The notes: a model not told the origin generated them from the sequence alone. DNA of 37,473 bases from Kitasatospora aureofaciens (GCF_001188955.3 NZ_JPRF03000057.1:1-37473); one strand, 5' to 3'; positions 14,730-24,640 are shown, numbered from the stretch's first letter. Numbers and translations: made by a program.

Positions 14730-15758
14730 TCACCCGGTGGAGCCGGGCTTCGGGGTCGCGGCGCCGGTCGGCTGGTTGTGTTCCGGGCTGCCGTCGTGGA
14801 ACGGCCGGATCGTCTGTTCGGCCTGCTGCGCCTGCTCGGGGGTGATCCACTCCTGCAGGTCGGCGGACAGCGCGGCGGCCTTCAGCTGGTCGAGAGTGAG
14901 CGGCAGTCCGTCCCGGACGACCTTGACCTTGGCCTGTCCGGCGACCTCGGCCGTGTTGATCGAGATGAGCGACACCGAGGACTGGTCGGGCCGCAGCACG
15001 TCGACCTCGCGTTCGAGGGCGTCGCCGAGCACCTTCTCGGTGAGCAGCAGGCGGGTGCCGTCCGGGAGCACGCTGTCGGAGCAGGAGCGGAAGTGGCCAC
15101 CGCCGCTCCCGTTCATCCAGGCGCAGCTGAACAGATCGGAGGTGTCGGGGTGTGAGCCGGACCCGGACCGGAAGCGGGTGCCGAAGCCACCCTGCAGCGA
15201 CAGCCGGACGTTCGCCGGGCCGGAGCCGTCGTCGTAGAGCAGGCTGGCCGTGATCTGTACGTACCCGGGGTCGTTGCTGCCGGTCCTGGCCAGCTGGGAG
15301 TAGCCGGAGTAGTTGGAGGTCCGTCCGTCCGGGGGCAGCGCCCTGGCCAGGGCGGCCAGTGCGGCGTGAGCGGTCATGGCGACCTTGCCGGCGTTGGGGC
15401 CGGTGCCCTGCGTGGGCTGCTCCGGACTGTCGTCGGTGAGCTCCACCGGCCGCGGGTACCGCCGGCCGGAAGCCGGTGCGGTCGGGGAGGCGGTCGGTGA
15501 ACCGGCGGTCGAGGCGGCGGCCGCGGCCTGACCTCCGTTCCCGGCCCCGTCGTCGGTCCGCAGCGTGACCGCGCCGCCGACGGCGAGCGCGGCCACCGCC
15601 GTCACGGCGCCGGCGACGGTGAGCCGGCGGCGGCGCCGGATCGAGCGGCCCTGCCGGGCGCTCGCGGCGACCAGCGGGCCCAGGTCGGGGCCGACGCCGT
15701 CCATCGTGCGTTCGAAGGCGGCGGACAGCGTCCGGCCGTCCACGTCGGGCTCGTTCAT
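14730..15758 (-). CDS. Membrane-anchored partner of the SigE-family sigma factor
   Basis: 342-aa protein with a cytosolic N-terminus of ~45 residues ending in a basic cluster (IRRRRR), one transmembrane helix at about 46-66, and a large extracytoplasmic domain behind a Ser/Thr/Pro/Ala-rich linker. This layout is that of anti-sigma factors or of the sensor-like proteins encoded with TIGR02983-type SigE sigma factors. No zinc anti-sigma motif (HxxxCxxC) is visible, so an anti-sigma role is inferred only from position. Two cysteines in the outer domain (FSCAW, FRSCSD) could pair. ATG 15758 has AAGGA 8 nt upstream, 34 bp after the sigma gene. Confidence 0.66.
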   Translation of the reverse strand: MNEPDVDGRTLSAAFERTMDGVGPDLGPLVAASARQGRSIRRRRRLTVAGAVTAVAALAVGGAVTLRTDDGAGNGGQAAAAASTAGSPTASPTAPASGRRYPRPVELTDDSPEQPTQGTGPNAGKVAMTAHAALAALARALPPDGRTSNYSGYSQLARTGSNDPGYVQITASLLYDDGSGPANVRLSLQGGFGTRFRSGSGSHPDTSDLFSCAWMNGSGGGHFRSCSDSVLPDGTRLLLTEKVLGDALEREVDVLRPDQSSVSLISINTAEVAGQAKVKVVRDGLPLTLDQLKAAALSADLQEWITPEQAQQAEQTIRPFHDGSPEHNQPTGAATPKPGSTG

Positions 15759-15792
15759 GGTCGTGTCGTTCCTTCCGAAGCAGCTGGTGGGG

Positions 15793-16317
15793 TCAGGAGC
15801 GGGTGAGGTGTTCGGCCGCCTCGGGGCCGAGGACCGCGCGCAGCCGGCCGAGGGCGCGCAGCGACTGGGCGCGCACCGCGCCCGCGCTGACGCCGAGTTC
15901 GGCGGCGGTCTCCTCGACGCTGCGGTCCTCCCAGTACCGCAGGACGAGCACCGCCCGGTCCCGGGGCTGGAGTTCGGCGAGGGCGGCGAGCAGGGTGACC
16001 CGCAGCGCCGGGTCGTCCCCGGGGGCGGTGCCCTCGGGGAGTTCGCCGAGGGCGGGCCGTTCGCCGCTGCGGCGCAGCCGCCGGTGGGAGAGGTAGCTGC
16101 GCACCAGGGTGCCGCGCGCGTAGGCGTCCTGGTTGTCGGCCCGGCGGACCTTGGGCCAGGCGGCGAAGAGCTTGGCCAGGGTGACCTGGGTGAGGTCCTC
16201 GGCGAGGTGCCAGTCGCCGCAGAGCAGCAGCGCGGTGCGGAAGAGCCGCTGTCCACGGCTGTACGCGAAGTCCTCGAACTCCGCGCTCTCCTCGGCCCGT
16301 CGCGTCTTCCCGATCAC
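15793..16317 (-). CDS. SigE-family (ECF) RNA polymerase sigma factor
   Basis: 174-aa sigma factor with only regions 2 and 4. Region 2 includes FEDFAYSRGQRLFRTALLL and WHLAEDLTQVTLAKLFAAWP. Region 4 includes LAELQPRDRAVLVLRYWEDR and the helix-turn-helix SVEETAAELGVSAGAVRAQS. This matches the actinobacterial SigE-family (TIGR02983) group. GTG 16317 has GAGGGG 6 nt upstream. The membrane partner gene follows 34 bp later, so the two form a regulatory unit. Three exact plus one degenerate copy of a GGCGTTCCCGCCCC element (complement contains GGGAAC, like an ECF -35) lie just upstream, suggesting autoregulation. Confidence 0.9.
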   Translation of the reverse strand: MIGKTRRAEESAEFEDFAYSRGQRLFRTALLLCGDWHLAEDLTQVTLAKLFAAWPKVRRADNQDAYARGTLVRSYLSHRRLRRSGERPALGELPEGTAPGDDPALRVTLLAALAELQPRDRAVLVLRYWEDRSVEETAAELGVSAGAVRAQSLRALGRLRAVLGPEAAEHLTRS

Positions 16318-16343
16318 GCTGTTCCCCTCGTGCCCCGTGGACG

Positions 16344-16415
16344 GGCGTTGCCCCGCCGTGCCGGCGTTCCCGCCCCGTGTGGCGTTCCCGCCCCGTGTGC
16401 CGGCGTTCCCGCCCC
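16344..16415. repeat. Direct repeats upstream of the sigma gene
   Basis: GGCGTTCCCGCCCC occurs exactly at 16363-16376, 16381-16394 and 16402-16415, with a degenerate copy from 16344. Starts are 18-21 bp apart, about two helical turns. Read toward the sigma gene, each is GGGGCGGGAACGCC, and GGAAC is the typical ECF -35 core. They may be operators or repeated promoter elements. Confidence 0.7.
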
Positions 16416-16474
16416 TGTGCCCGACTGGACGCGCGAGCCGAACGTCCGCGTTACGGGCAGCCCGGGATCCGGTG

Positions 16475-16834
16475 TCAGCCGCCGAGCAGCAGCCCGACCA
16501 CCGTCCCGGCCAGCAGTGAGACGGCGTTGGCGGTGCCGGAGGCGATCCAGGGCAGCGGGTCGCGCGGGCGCAGTCCGGCGACCGGGCACAGCAGCAGCGC
16601 CTCGACCGCGCAGACCGCTGTCTCGCTGAGCGCGAAGCCGGTCCAGTACGCTGCGGCGGGCCCGTCGGTCCAGTGCCGGAGGGTCCACCAGAGCAGTGGG
16701 TGGGTCACCAGGTTGACGAGCACGCCGGCGGCGGCCGCCCGCCCGGGGTGCACCCGCCCGATCCGGGTGAGGGCGGCGGCGTAGACGGGTGTCTCGGTCA
16801 GCAGGGTGAGGGCGAGGGCCACCGGGTAGCGCAC
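16475..16834 (-). CDS. Small multi-pass membrane protein, unknown
   Basis: 119-aa hydrophobic protein with three or four membrane segments. Charged or polar residues lie inside the helices: LLTETPVYAAAL, LVNLVTHPLLWWTL, GFALSETAVCAVEALLL. The in-membrane Glu and the NLVTHP histidine are unusual and may be functional. GTG 16834 is the only plausible start in frame and has no Shine-Dalgarno, so it may be leaderless. Only 30 bp separate it from the divergent gene at 16865. I do not recognise the family. Confidence 0.6.
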   Translation of the reverse strand: MRYPVALALTLLTETPVYAAALTRIGRVHPGRAAAAGVLVNLVTHPLLWWTLRHWTDGPAAAYWTGFALSETAVCAVEALLLCPVAGLRPRDPLPWIASGTANAVSLLAGTVVGLLLGG

Positions 16835-16864
16835 GGCGGGGATCGTGCCACGGGGAGGGGGAGC

Positions 16865-17935
16865 ATGGCGACCACGGGAATCCGGGCGGGCACTGGGGGA
16901 GGACCAGGAGCCGGGGGAGGGCCGGGGTCGTGGCCCGCGCCCGGTCCGGCGGCCCGGCTGGGCGCGGCGCCGTTCGCGGGCTTCGCGCTCTCGGCGGCGC
17001 TGGCGCTGGTGCTGGCCCTGCGGGCGCCGACCGGTCTGGCGGTGCTGGGCCTGGCGGTCTTCGGCCTGCTGCACAACGTGCTGGAGCTGCGCTACGTGGC
17101 GGGCCGCTTCGCCGCGGTGCTGGCCGGTCCGCTGCTGCGGCTGTTGCTGGTGCTGGTGACCGGGATCGTGCTGTGCCGGCTGCTGCCGCCGTCCCGGCTG
17201 TCCCAGTCGGCGGAGATCCTGCTCGCCTACGGTCTGCTGGCGGCGGCCTGCCGGTACGGGCTGCGCGGCCGGCCGTGGCTGCTGGCGGCGGCCGGGGTGG
17301 GGCTGGTGGGCGCGGGCGCGGCTTCGCTGGCCTTCCCGGCGTACCACTTCGTGGTGCTGGCGCACCTGCACAACGTGGTGCCGCTGCTGTTCCTCGCGGA
17401 GTGGTCGCGCAGGCTGGCGCGGGGGCGCGCGGCGTTCCTGGCGCTGCAGTCCGGCTGGGTGCTGCTGGTTCCGGTGCTGCTGCTGAGCGGGCTGCTGGAC
17501 GGTCTGCTGTCGCAGCGCCCGGGCGGCTGGACGGACCGGCTGGCGGCCGTCTACACCCCGCCGGGCTGGTTGACACCTCAGGTGGGCCTGCGTTTCCTGG
17601 CGGTGTTCGCCTTCCTGCAGACGATGCACTACGTGGTGTGGGTGTGGTTCCTGCCGAGGTACGCGCCGGAGGCGGCGGAGCGCTTCGACGCCCGGGTGCC
17701 GGGTCTGCGGGGCGGCCGGGCCTGGGTGCTGGGGTTGGGGGCGGGAGCGCTGCTGGCCCTGTTGTTCGCCGTGGATTACGCCCGGGGCCGCTCGGTCTAC
17801 GCGGCGCTGGCCAGTTACCACGCGTATCTGGAGTTCCCGGTGCTGCTGACGCTGGTCCTCGGCCCGGGCGCGGGTCAGCGGTCGGGTGAGGGCGCCGACC
17901 GGGTGCGGACGGGACGAAAGGAGGTGAAGGTATGA
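16865..17935 (+). CDS. Multi-pass membrane protein with six conserved-looking histidines
   Basis: 356-aa integral membrane protein with about 8 hydrophobic helices after a Gly/Pro-rich cytosolic leader. All six histidines fall in or next to helices: LLHNVLELRYVAGRF (H70), YHFVVLAHLHNVVPLLFLAEW (H161, H167, H169), LQTMHYVVWVWFLPR (H255) and SYHAYLEFPVLL (H319). This clustering suggests a membrane metal or haem site, loosely like Brp/Blh carotenoid oxygenases, but the diagnostic motifs of that family are not seen. ATG 16865 has GGGAGGGGGAG directly upstream. The stop overlaps the next small gene as ATGA, implying co-translation and probable complex formation. Function not recognised. Confidence 0.78.
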   Translation: MATTGIRAGTGGGPGAGGGPGSWPAPGPAARLGAAPFAGFALSAALALVLALRAPTGLAVLGLAVFGLLHNVLELRYVAGRFAAVLAGPLLRLLLVLVTGIVLCRLLPPSRLSQSAEILLAYGLLAAACRYGLRGRPWLLAAAGVGLVGAGAASLAFPAYHFVVLAHLHNVVPLLFLAEWSRRLARGRAAFLALQSGWVLLVPVLLLSGLLDGLLSQRPGGWTDRLAAVYTPPGWLTPQVGLRFLAVFAFLQTMHYVVWVWFLPRYAPEAAERFDARVPGLRGGRAWVLGLGAGALLALLFAVDYARGRSVYAALASYHAYLEFPVLLTLVLGPGAGQRSGEGADRVRTGRKEVKV

Positions 17936-18090
17936 GGACGACGACCCTGCTGGCCGACATCGCCCCCGAGCCGACCGGCGGCTCCGGTGGTGAGCTCGCG
18001 GTGGTGCTGTTGCTGGCCGCCGCGATCGTGGCGGGGGCGGTCTGGCTGATCCGGCTGGAGCGCAAGCGCCGCGGTCCGGACGGCCGCTGA
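17932..18090 (+). CDS. 52-aa single-pass membrane protein coupled to the His-rich protein
   Basis: Short gene encoding a 52-residue protein: a polar N-terminus (MRTTTLLADIAPEPTGGSGG), one hydrophobic helix at about 21-40 (ELAVVLLLAAAIVAGAVWLI) and a basic tail (RLERKRRGPDGR) that should stay in the cytosol. ATG 17932 is inside ATGA with the upstream stop. It has a full anti-Shine-Dalgarno match, GGAGGTGA at 17920-17927, only 4 nt upstream. The overlap and strong site argue that it is a real gene and a small subunit or stabiliser of the six-histidine membrane protein. Confidence 0.72.
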   Translation: MRTTTLLADIAPEPTGGSGGELAVVLLLAAAIVAGAVWLIRLERKRRGPDGR

Positions 18091-18151
18091 CCTGCACGGA
18101 AACGCACCGTGGCATGCCTGCGGTGGTGATGGGGGCAGCATGCACTATGGT

Positions 18152-18171
18152 TTATCTCGACATCGAGATAA
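18152..18171. promoter_or_regulatory. Operator 1 upstream of acnA (TamR/PecS-type palindrome)
   Basis: TTATCTCGACATCGAGATAA is a perfect 9-bp inverted repeat around CA. The motif is of the kind bound by MarR-family regulators of the PecS/TamR group; TamR of Streptomyces is reported to control aconitase and related central-metabolism genes. It contains the probable -35 TCGACA. Confidence 0.75.
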
Positions 18172-18185
18172 CTGCCCCTTACGAT
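18157..18185 (+). promoter_or_regulatory. acnA promoter
   Basis: TCGACA (18157-18162) and TACGAT (18180-18185) are separated by 17 bp, a close match to the housekeeping sigma consensus. Transcription would start near 18192. The -35 lies inside operator 1, and the start point inside operator 2. Confidence 0.62.
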
Positions 18186-18186
18186 A

Positions 18187-18204
18187 TATCTCGACATCAA
18201 GATA
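18187..18204. promoter_or_regulatory. Operator 2 upstream of acnA
   Basis: TATCTCGACATCAAGATA repeats the first 12 bases of the operator 1 core and is an inverted repeat with one mismatch per arm. It is centred 34 bp from operator 1 (about three helical turns) and covers the predicted transcription start. Confidence 0.72.
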
Positions 18205-18245
18205 CTTGCCGAGAGGCGCTCACCGGCGATGCGGGCGAGGCGAGC

Positions 18246-18264
18246 CTAAGTAAGGCTGACCTTA
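18246..18264. promoter_or_regulatory. Iron-box-like site in acnA leader
   Basis: The 19 bases match the actinobacterial DmdR/IdeR iron box (TTAGGTTAGGCTCACCTAA) at 14 of 19 positions, and they contain the perfect palindrome GTAAGG-CTGA-CCTTAC (18250-18265). It lies about 60 bp downstream of the predicted start of transcription and ~50 bp before the acnA GTG. Confidence 0.5.
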
Positions 18265-18316
18265 CCACCCCGCGTGGCGGCCGGATATCGCACGAAGCAC
18301 CCAGAAGGAGTCAGTC

Positions 18317-20962
<2,646 letters not shown>

Positions 20963-20980
20963 GCCTGCTCACAGCGCCTG

Positions 20981-21015
20981 AAGGGGCCGGACCGCACCAC
21001 GCGGTCCGGCCCCTT
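20981..21015 (+). terminator. acnA terminator
   Basis: Perfect 15-bp stem AAGGGGCCGGACCGC / GCGGTCCGGCCCCTT with loop ACCAC, 19 bp after the acnA stop. Confidence 0.85.
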
Positions 21016-21060
21016 CCGCGTTCCCGGACGCGCGGGACGGCCACGCGATGCGGACACGCC

Positions 21061-21097
21061 GGAGGGGCCCGCCGACACGCGGTCGGCGGGCCCCTCC
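21061..21097 (-). terminator. pepN terminator
   Basis: Perfect 16-bp stem GGAGGGGCCCGCCGAC / GTCGGCGGGCCCCTCC with loop ACGCG, 9 bp beyond the pepN stop on the minus strand. Together with the acnA hairpin it insulates the convergent genes. Confidence 0.83.
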
Positions 21098-21106
21098 GTC
21101 AGCCGG

Positions 21107-23671
21107 TCAGACCCGGTCGCAGGCCTGTGCCCGCAGGGCGCGGGCCAGGTCGTCCCGGCGCTCCAGCACCAGTCGGCGCAGCGCCGGGGCGGCTTGCGGG
21201 TGGCCGTCCAGCCAGGCGTCCGCCTCGGCGAGGGTCTGCTCGTTCGTCTGGGCGATCGGGAAGAAGCCGCTGACGATCCGCATCGCGATCTCGATCGTCC
21301 GCTCGGCCCAGACCCGTTCCAGCAGCTTGAAGTACGGCGCCGCGTAGAGGGCGGTCAGGTCGCGCTGGGCGGGGATCGCGAAGCCCGCGCTGTTGGCCTC
21401 GACCAGGGCGCTCGGCAGCTCGTCGGAGTCGGTCACGGCCGACCAGGCGGCGGCCTTGGCCTCCGGGGTGGGCCGGGCGGCCAGGCACTGGGTGTACTGG
21501 CGCTTGCCGCCCGCCGTGTTGTCGCCGGCCAGCTCGCCGGCCAGCTCCTCGTCGGTGGCCTGCCCGGCGGCGGCCAGCGCCAGCCACAGCGACCAGCGCA
21601 GCTCCTGGTCGACCTCCAGGCCGTCGATCCGGGCGCTGCCGGCCAGCAGGCCGCGGACCAGGCCGAGGTGCTCGGCACCGCCCGCGGTCTGGGCCAGGAA
21701 GCGGGCCCAGGCGAGCTGGTGGTCGCTGCCGGGGACAGCGGCGCGCAGCTCGTTCAGGGCGCCGTCGGCGAGCTTCCGCGCGCCCTCGGCGCGCCACTCG
21801 GGGGCGGCGTACAGGTCGACGGCGGTCTTGGACTGGGCGTGCAGCGACTGCAGCACGCCGATGTTGCCCTCCTGGCCGGCGAAACGCAGCACCAGGGCGA
21901 CGTAGTCGCGGGCCGGCATCAGGCCGTCCCGGGTGAGGTTCCAGACGGCGGACCAGGCGAGCGCCCGGGCCAGTTCGTCGCGGATGTCGCCGAGGCCGGT
22001 GCGCAGGGTCTCCAGCGAGTCGGCGTCGAAGCGGATCTTGCAGTAGGTGAGGTCCTCGTCGTTGAGCAGGACCAGGTCCGGGCGGCGGCGGCCGACGGCC
22101 TCGGCGACGACGGTGCGGGCGCCGGTGACGTCCAGCTCGATCCGCTCGGTGCACAGCAGGGCGCCGTCGGCGTCCCGGTCGTACAGGCCGACCGCGATCC
22201 GGTGCGGGCGCGGTACCTCGCCGTCCTGGAGGACGGCCAGTTCGGTGATCCGGCCCTCGGCGTCGGTGGTGACCTGCGGGGTGAGCGCGTTGACGCCGGC
22301 GGTCTGCAGCCAGGCGGCGGCCCAGCTCTTCAGGTCGCGCCCGCTGGTCTCCTCCAGGACGTCCAGCAGGTCGCCCAGTTCGGTGTTGCCGAAGGCGTGG
22401 CGCTTGAAGTAGCGGCGGGCGCCCTCGAAGAAGGCCTCCGAGCCGACGTACGCGACCAGCTGCTTGAGGACGGAGGCGCCCTTGGCGTAGGTGATGCCGT
22501 CGAAGTTGAGCTTGGCGTCCTCGAGGTCGCGGATGTCGGCGGTGATCGGGTGGGTGGTGGGGAACTGGTCCTGCCGGTAGGCCCAGGCCTTGCGCTGGTT
22601 GGCGAAGGTGACCCAGGCGGAGGAGTACCGGGTGCGGGCGCCGATCAGGGCGTAGGAGCCCATGAAGTCGGCGAAGGACTCCTTCAGCCACAGGTCGTCC
22701 CACCAGCGCGGGGTGACCAGGTCGCCGAACCACATGTGCGCCATCTCGTGCAGCACGACGTTGGCGCGCGCCTCGTAGGCGGCGTCGGTCACCTTCGAGC
22801 GGAAGACGAACTCCTCCTTGAAGGTCACGCAGCCGGGGTTCTCCATCGCGCCGATGTTGTACTCGGGGACGAAGGCCTGGTCGTACTTGCCGAAGGGGTA
22901 CGGGTAGTCGAACTCCTCGTGGAAGAAGTCCAGTCCGAGCTTGGTGACGCCGAGGATCTCCTCCGCGTCGAAGTGCGGGGCCAGCGACTTGCGGCACAGC
23001 GCGGCGAGCGGGATCTCCAGGGCGGTGCCGTCGGGGAGTTCGCGGCTGTAGTGGTCGTTCACGACGTGGTACGGGCCGGCCACCACGGCGGTGAGGTAGG
23101 TGGAGATCGGCGCGGTCGGCGCGAACTCCCAGGTGCGGGTGCCGCCTTCGGTGTGGACCGCCTCGTGCGCGGCGTTGGAGCGCACGTCCCAGGCGGCCGG
23201 GGCGGTCACGGTGAAGGTGAACGGGGCCTTCAGGTCGGGCTGTTCGAAGTTGGCGAAGACCCGGCGGGCGTCGGCCGGCTCGTAGTGGGTGTACAGGTAG
23301 GTCTCGCCGTCCACCGGGTCGACGAAGCGGTGCAGGCCCTCGCCGGTGCGGCTGTAGGCGCAGTCGGCCTCGACGGTGAGGACGTTCTCGGCGGCCAGGC
23401 CGTCGACGTGTACCCGGGCGCCGTCGTAGGCGGTGGCCGGGTCGAGTTCGCGGCCGTTGAGGGTGACGGAGCGGACGGCGGGGGCGAGCAGGTCGAGGAA
23501 GGTGCCGGCGCCGGGCTGGGAGCAGCGGAAGGTGATCGTGGTGGTGGAGCGGAAGGTGGCGGCGGCCGGGTCGGGGGCCGAGGTCACGTCCAGCCGGACC
23601 AGGTAGCCGTCGACGGCCAGGACGCCGGCTCGCTGTTGTGCTTCCTCGCGGCTCAGGTTCTTGCCCGGCAC
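21107..23671 (-). CDS. pepN: Aminopeptidase N (M1 zinc metallopeptidase)
   Basis: Cytosolic peptidase removing N-terminal residues from peptides. The 854-aa protein has the M1 substrate motif GAMENPG, the zinc motif HEMAHMWFGDLV with the distal glutamate in KESFADF, and the downstream tyrosine region GITYAKGASVLKQL. The C-terminal ~350 residues form the ERAP1-like helical domain typical of actinobacterial PepN. GTG 23671 is chosen for the family start (V/M)PGKNLSREEAQQRAGVL and AAAGGAG 7 nt upstream; the frame runs further into a repeat-encoded Arg/Thr shadow. Divergent from the DsbA-family gene, convergent with acnA. Confidence 0.95.
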   Translation of the reverse strand: MPGKNLSREEAQQRAGVLAVDGYLVRLDVTSAPDPAAATFRSTTTITFRCSQPGAGTFLDLLAPAVRSVTLNGRELDPATAYDGARVHVDGLAAENVLTVEADCAYSRTGEGLHRFVDPVDGETYLYTHYEPADARRVFANFEQPDLKAPFTFTVTAPAAWDVRSNAAHEAVHTEGGTRTWEFAPTAPISTYLTAVVAGPYHVVNDHYSRELPDGTALEIPLAALCRKSLAPHFDAEEILGVTKLGLDFFHEEFDYPYPFGKYDQAFVPEYNIGAMENPGCVTFKEEFVFRSKVTDAAYEARANVVLHEMAHMWFGDLVTPRWWDDLWLKESFADFMGSYALIGARTRYSSAWVTFANQRKAWAYRQDQFPTTHPITADIRDLEDAKLNFDGITYAKGASVLKQLVAYVGSEAFFEGARRYFKRHAFGNTELGDLLDVLEETSGRDLKSWAAAWLQTAGVNALTPQVTTDAEGRITELAVLQDGEVPRPHRIAVGLYDRDADGALLCTERIELDVTGARTVVAEAVGRRRPDLVLLNDEDLTYCKIRFDADSLETLRTGLGDIRDELARALAWSAVWNLTRDGLMPARDYVALVLRFAGQEGNIGVLQSLHAQSKTAVDLYAAPEWRAEGARKLADGALNELRAAVPGSDHQLAWARFLAQTAGGAEHLGLVRGLLAGSARIDGLEVDQELRWSLWLALAAAGQATDEELAGELAGDNTAGGKRQYTQCLAARPTPEAKAAAWSAVTDSDELPSALVEANSAGFAIPAQRDLTALYAAPYFKLLERVWAERTIEIAMRIVSGFFPIAQTNEQTLAEADAWLDGHPQAAPALRRLVLERRDDLARALRAQACDRV

Positions 23672-23700
23672 GGCGGTACTCCTTTGTCCGGCTCGCACGG

Positions 23701-23740
23701 TGGTGCGCGTGTGGGTGGTGCGTGTGTGGGTGGTGCGGGT
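23701..23740. repeat. 15-bp tandem repeat in the pepN/DsbA divergent region
   Basis: Two 15-nt copies based on TGGTGCGYGTGTGGG (23701-23715, 23716-23730) and a partial third lie 30-70 bp upstream of pepN. They fall in its likely promoter region. No clear -35/-10 pair was found for either divergent gene. Confidence 0.65.
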
Positions 23741-23912
23741 CCGCGCGCGGGGTGCCTCGCGCACGCAGGGGCATCCTTTCACGGCCTCCCCGGCCGGTAC
23801 CATTGCACAGGCCGCCGCGTCCGGGCCGGAATCAGCGGCGGCGCGCGGGTGTTGGGGTTCGGATGGGGCTGTGCCCCGCCGCCTCGGAACACCTCACGAA
23901 GGACGAGACCCA

Positions 23913-24545
23913 GTGACGACTGCCGCTGAGCGCAAGACCGCCGACTTCTGGTTCGACCCGGCCTGCCCCTGGGCCTGGATGACGTCCCGCTGGCTGATCG
24001 AGGTCCAGCAGCTGCGCCCGGTCGACGTGAACTGGCACGTGATGAGCCTGTCGGTGCTCAACGAGCACCGTGACCTGCCGCAGAACTACCGCGAGCTGCT
24101 GGACAACGCCTGGGGCGCGGTGCGGGTGTGCATCGCGGCCGCCCAGCAGCACGGCGAGGAGGTGCTGGGCCGCCTCTACACCGAGCTGGGCCTGCGCTTC
24201 CACAACCAGGGCCTGCCGCAGAACCGGGAGACGGTCGAGGCCGCCCTGGTGGCCGCGGGCCTGCCCGTCGAGCTGGCGGACGCGGCGGACACCGACGCGT
24301 ACGACGAGGCCCTTCGCGCCTCCCACAAGGAGGGCATCACCCTGGTCGGCGAGGACGTCGGCACCCCGGTGATCGCGGTCGAGGGCGCGGACGGCGAGCG
24401 GGTCGCCTTCTTCGGCCCGGTGGTCACCCCGGCGCCCAAGGGCGAGGCCGCGGCCCGGCTGTGGGACGGCACCCTGCTGGTGGCCTCCACCCCGGGCTTC
24501 TACGAGATCAAGCGCACCCGTACGGCGGGCCCCTCCTTCGAGTAG
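23913..24545 (+). CDS. DsbA-family, mycothiol-dependent nitroreductase-like protein
   Basis: 210-aa thioredoxin-fold protein of the Rv2466c family (mycothiol-dependent reductases in actinobacteria). The N-terminus TADFWFDPACPWAWMTSRWL carries the active-site C18-P-W-A21, followed by VNWHVMSLSVLNEHRD, a helical insertion with FHNQG, and the cis-proline loop EDVGTPVI. The C-terminus ends YEIKRTRTAGPSFE. As I recall the mycobacterial enzyme, it has CPWC; here the second cysteine is alanine, so it would act as a monothiol working with mycothiol. GTG 23913 has GAAGGA 9 nt upstream. Confidence 0.85.
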   Translation: MTTAAERKTADFWFDPACPWAWMTSRWLIEVQQLRPVDVNWHVMSLSVLNEHRDLPQNYRELLDNAWGAVRVCIAAAQQHGEEVLGRLYTELGLRFHNQGLPQNRETVEAALVAAGLPVELADAADTDAYDEALRASHKEGITLVGEDVGTPVIAVEGADGERVAFFGPVVTPAPKGEAAARLWDGTLLVASTPGFYEIKRTRTAGPSFE

Positions 24546-24582
24546 GCCCGGAGGAGTCGGCCCGGAGGAGTGGGCCGGGACG

Positions 24583-24630
24583 AACGCGGAAGGGGCCCGG
24601 AACCGAGTGGTTCCGGGCCCCTTCCGCGTT
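24583..24630. terminator. Bidirectional terminator
   Basis: A perfect 22-bp stem with loop GAGT (24605-24608) lies between the convergent DsbA-family gene (stop 24545) and the permease gene (stop 24641). The arms start AACGCGGAAGGGG and end CCCCTTCCGCGTT, so each strand finishes in a TT after a GC-rich stem. Confidence 0.88.
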
Positions 24631-24640
24631 CCCGCCGGGG

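Noticed and set aside
16314..18200. Pro/Arg-rich 628-codon minus-strand frame over the membrane-protein region
   Set aside because: Low-complexity Pro/Ala/Arg/Gly sequence antisense to hydrophobic helices; no motif.
18152..18204. Palindromes before acnA read as terminators
   Set aside because: They are AT-rich with short loops, lie upstream of a strong gene, and overlap a good promoter; operators fit better.
21194..23929. Open frame of ~911 codons opposite pepN
   Set aside because: Composition (Gly/Ala/Val/Asp/Arg) and absence of motifs mark it as the complement of pepN codons.
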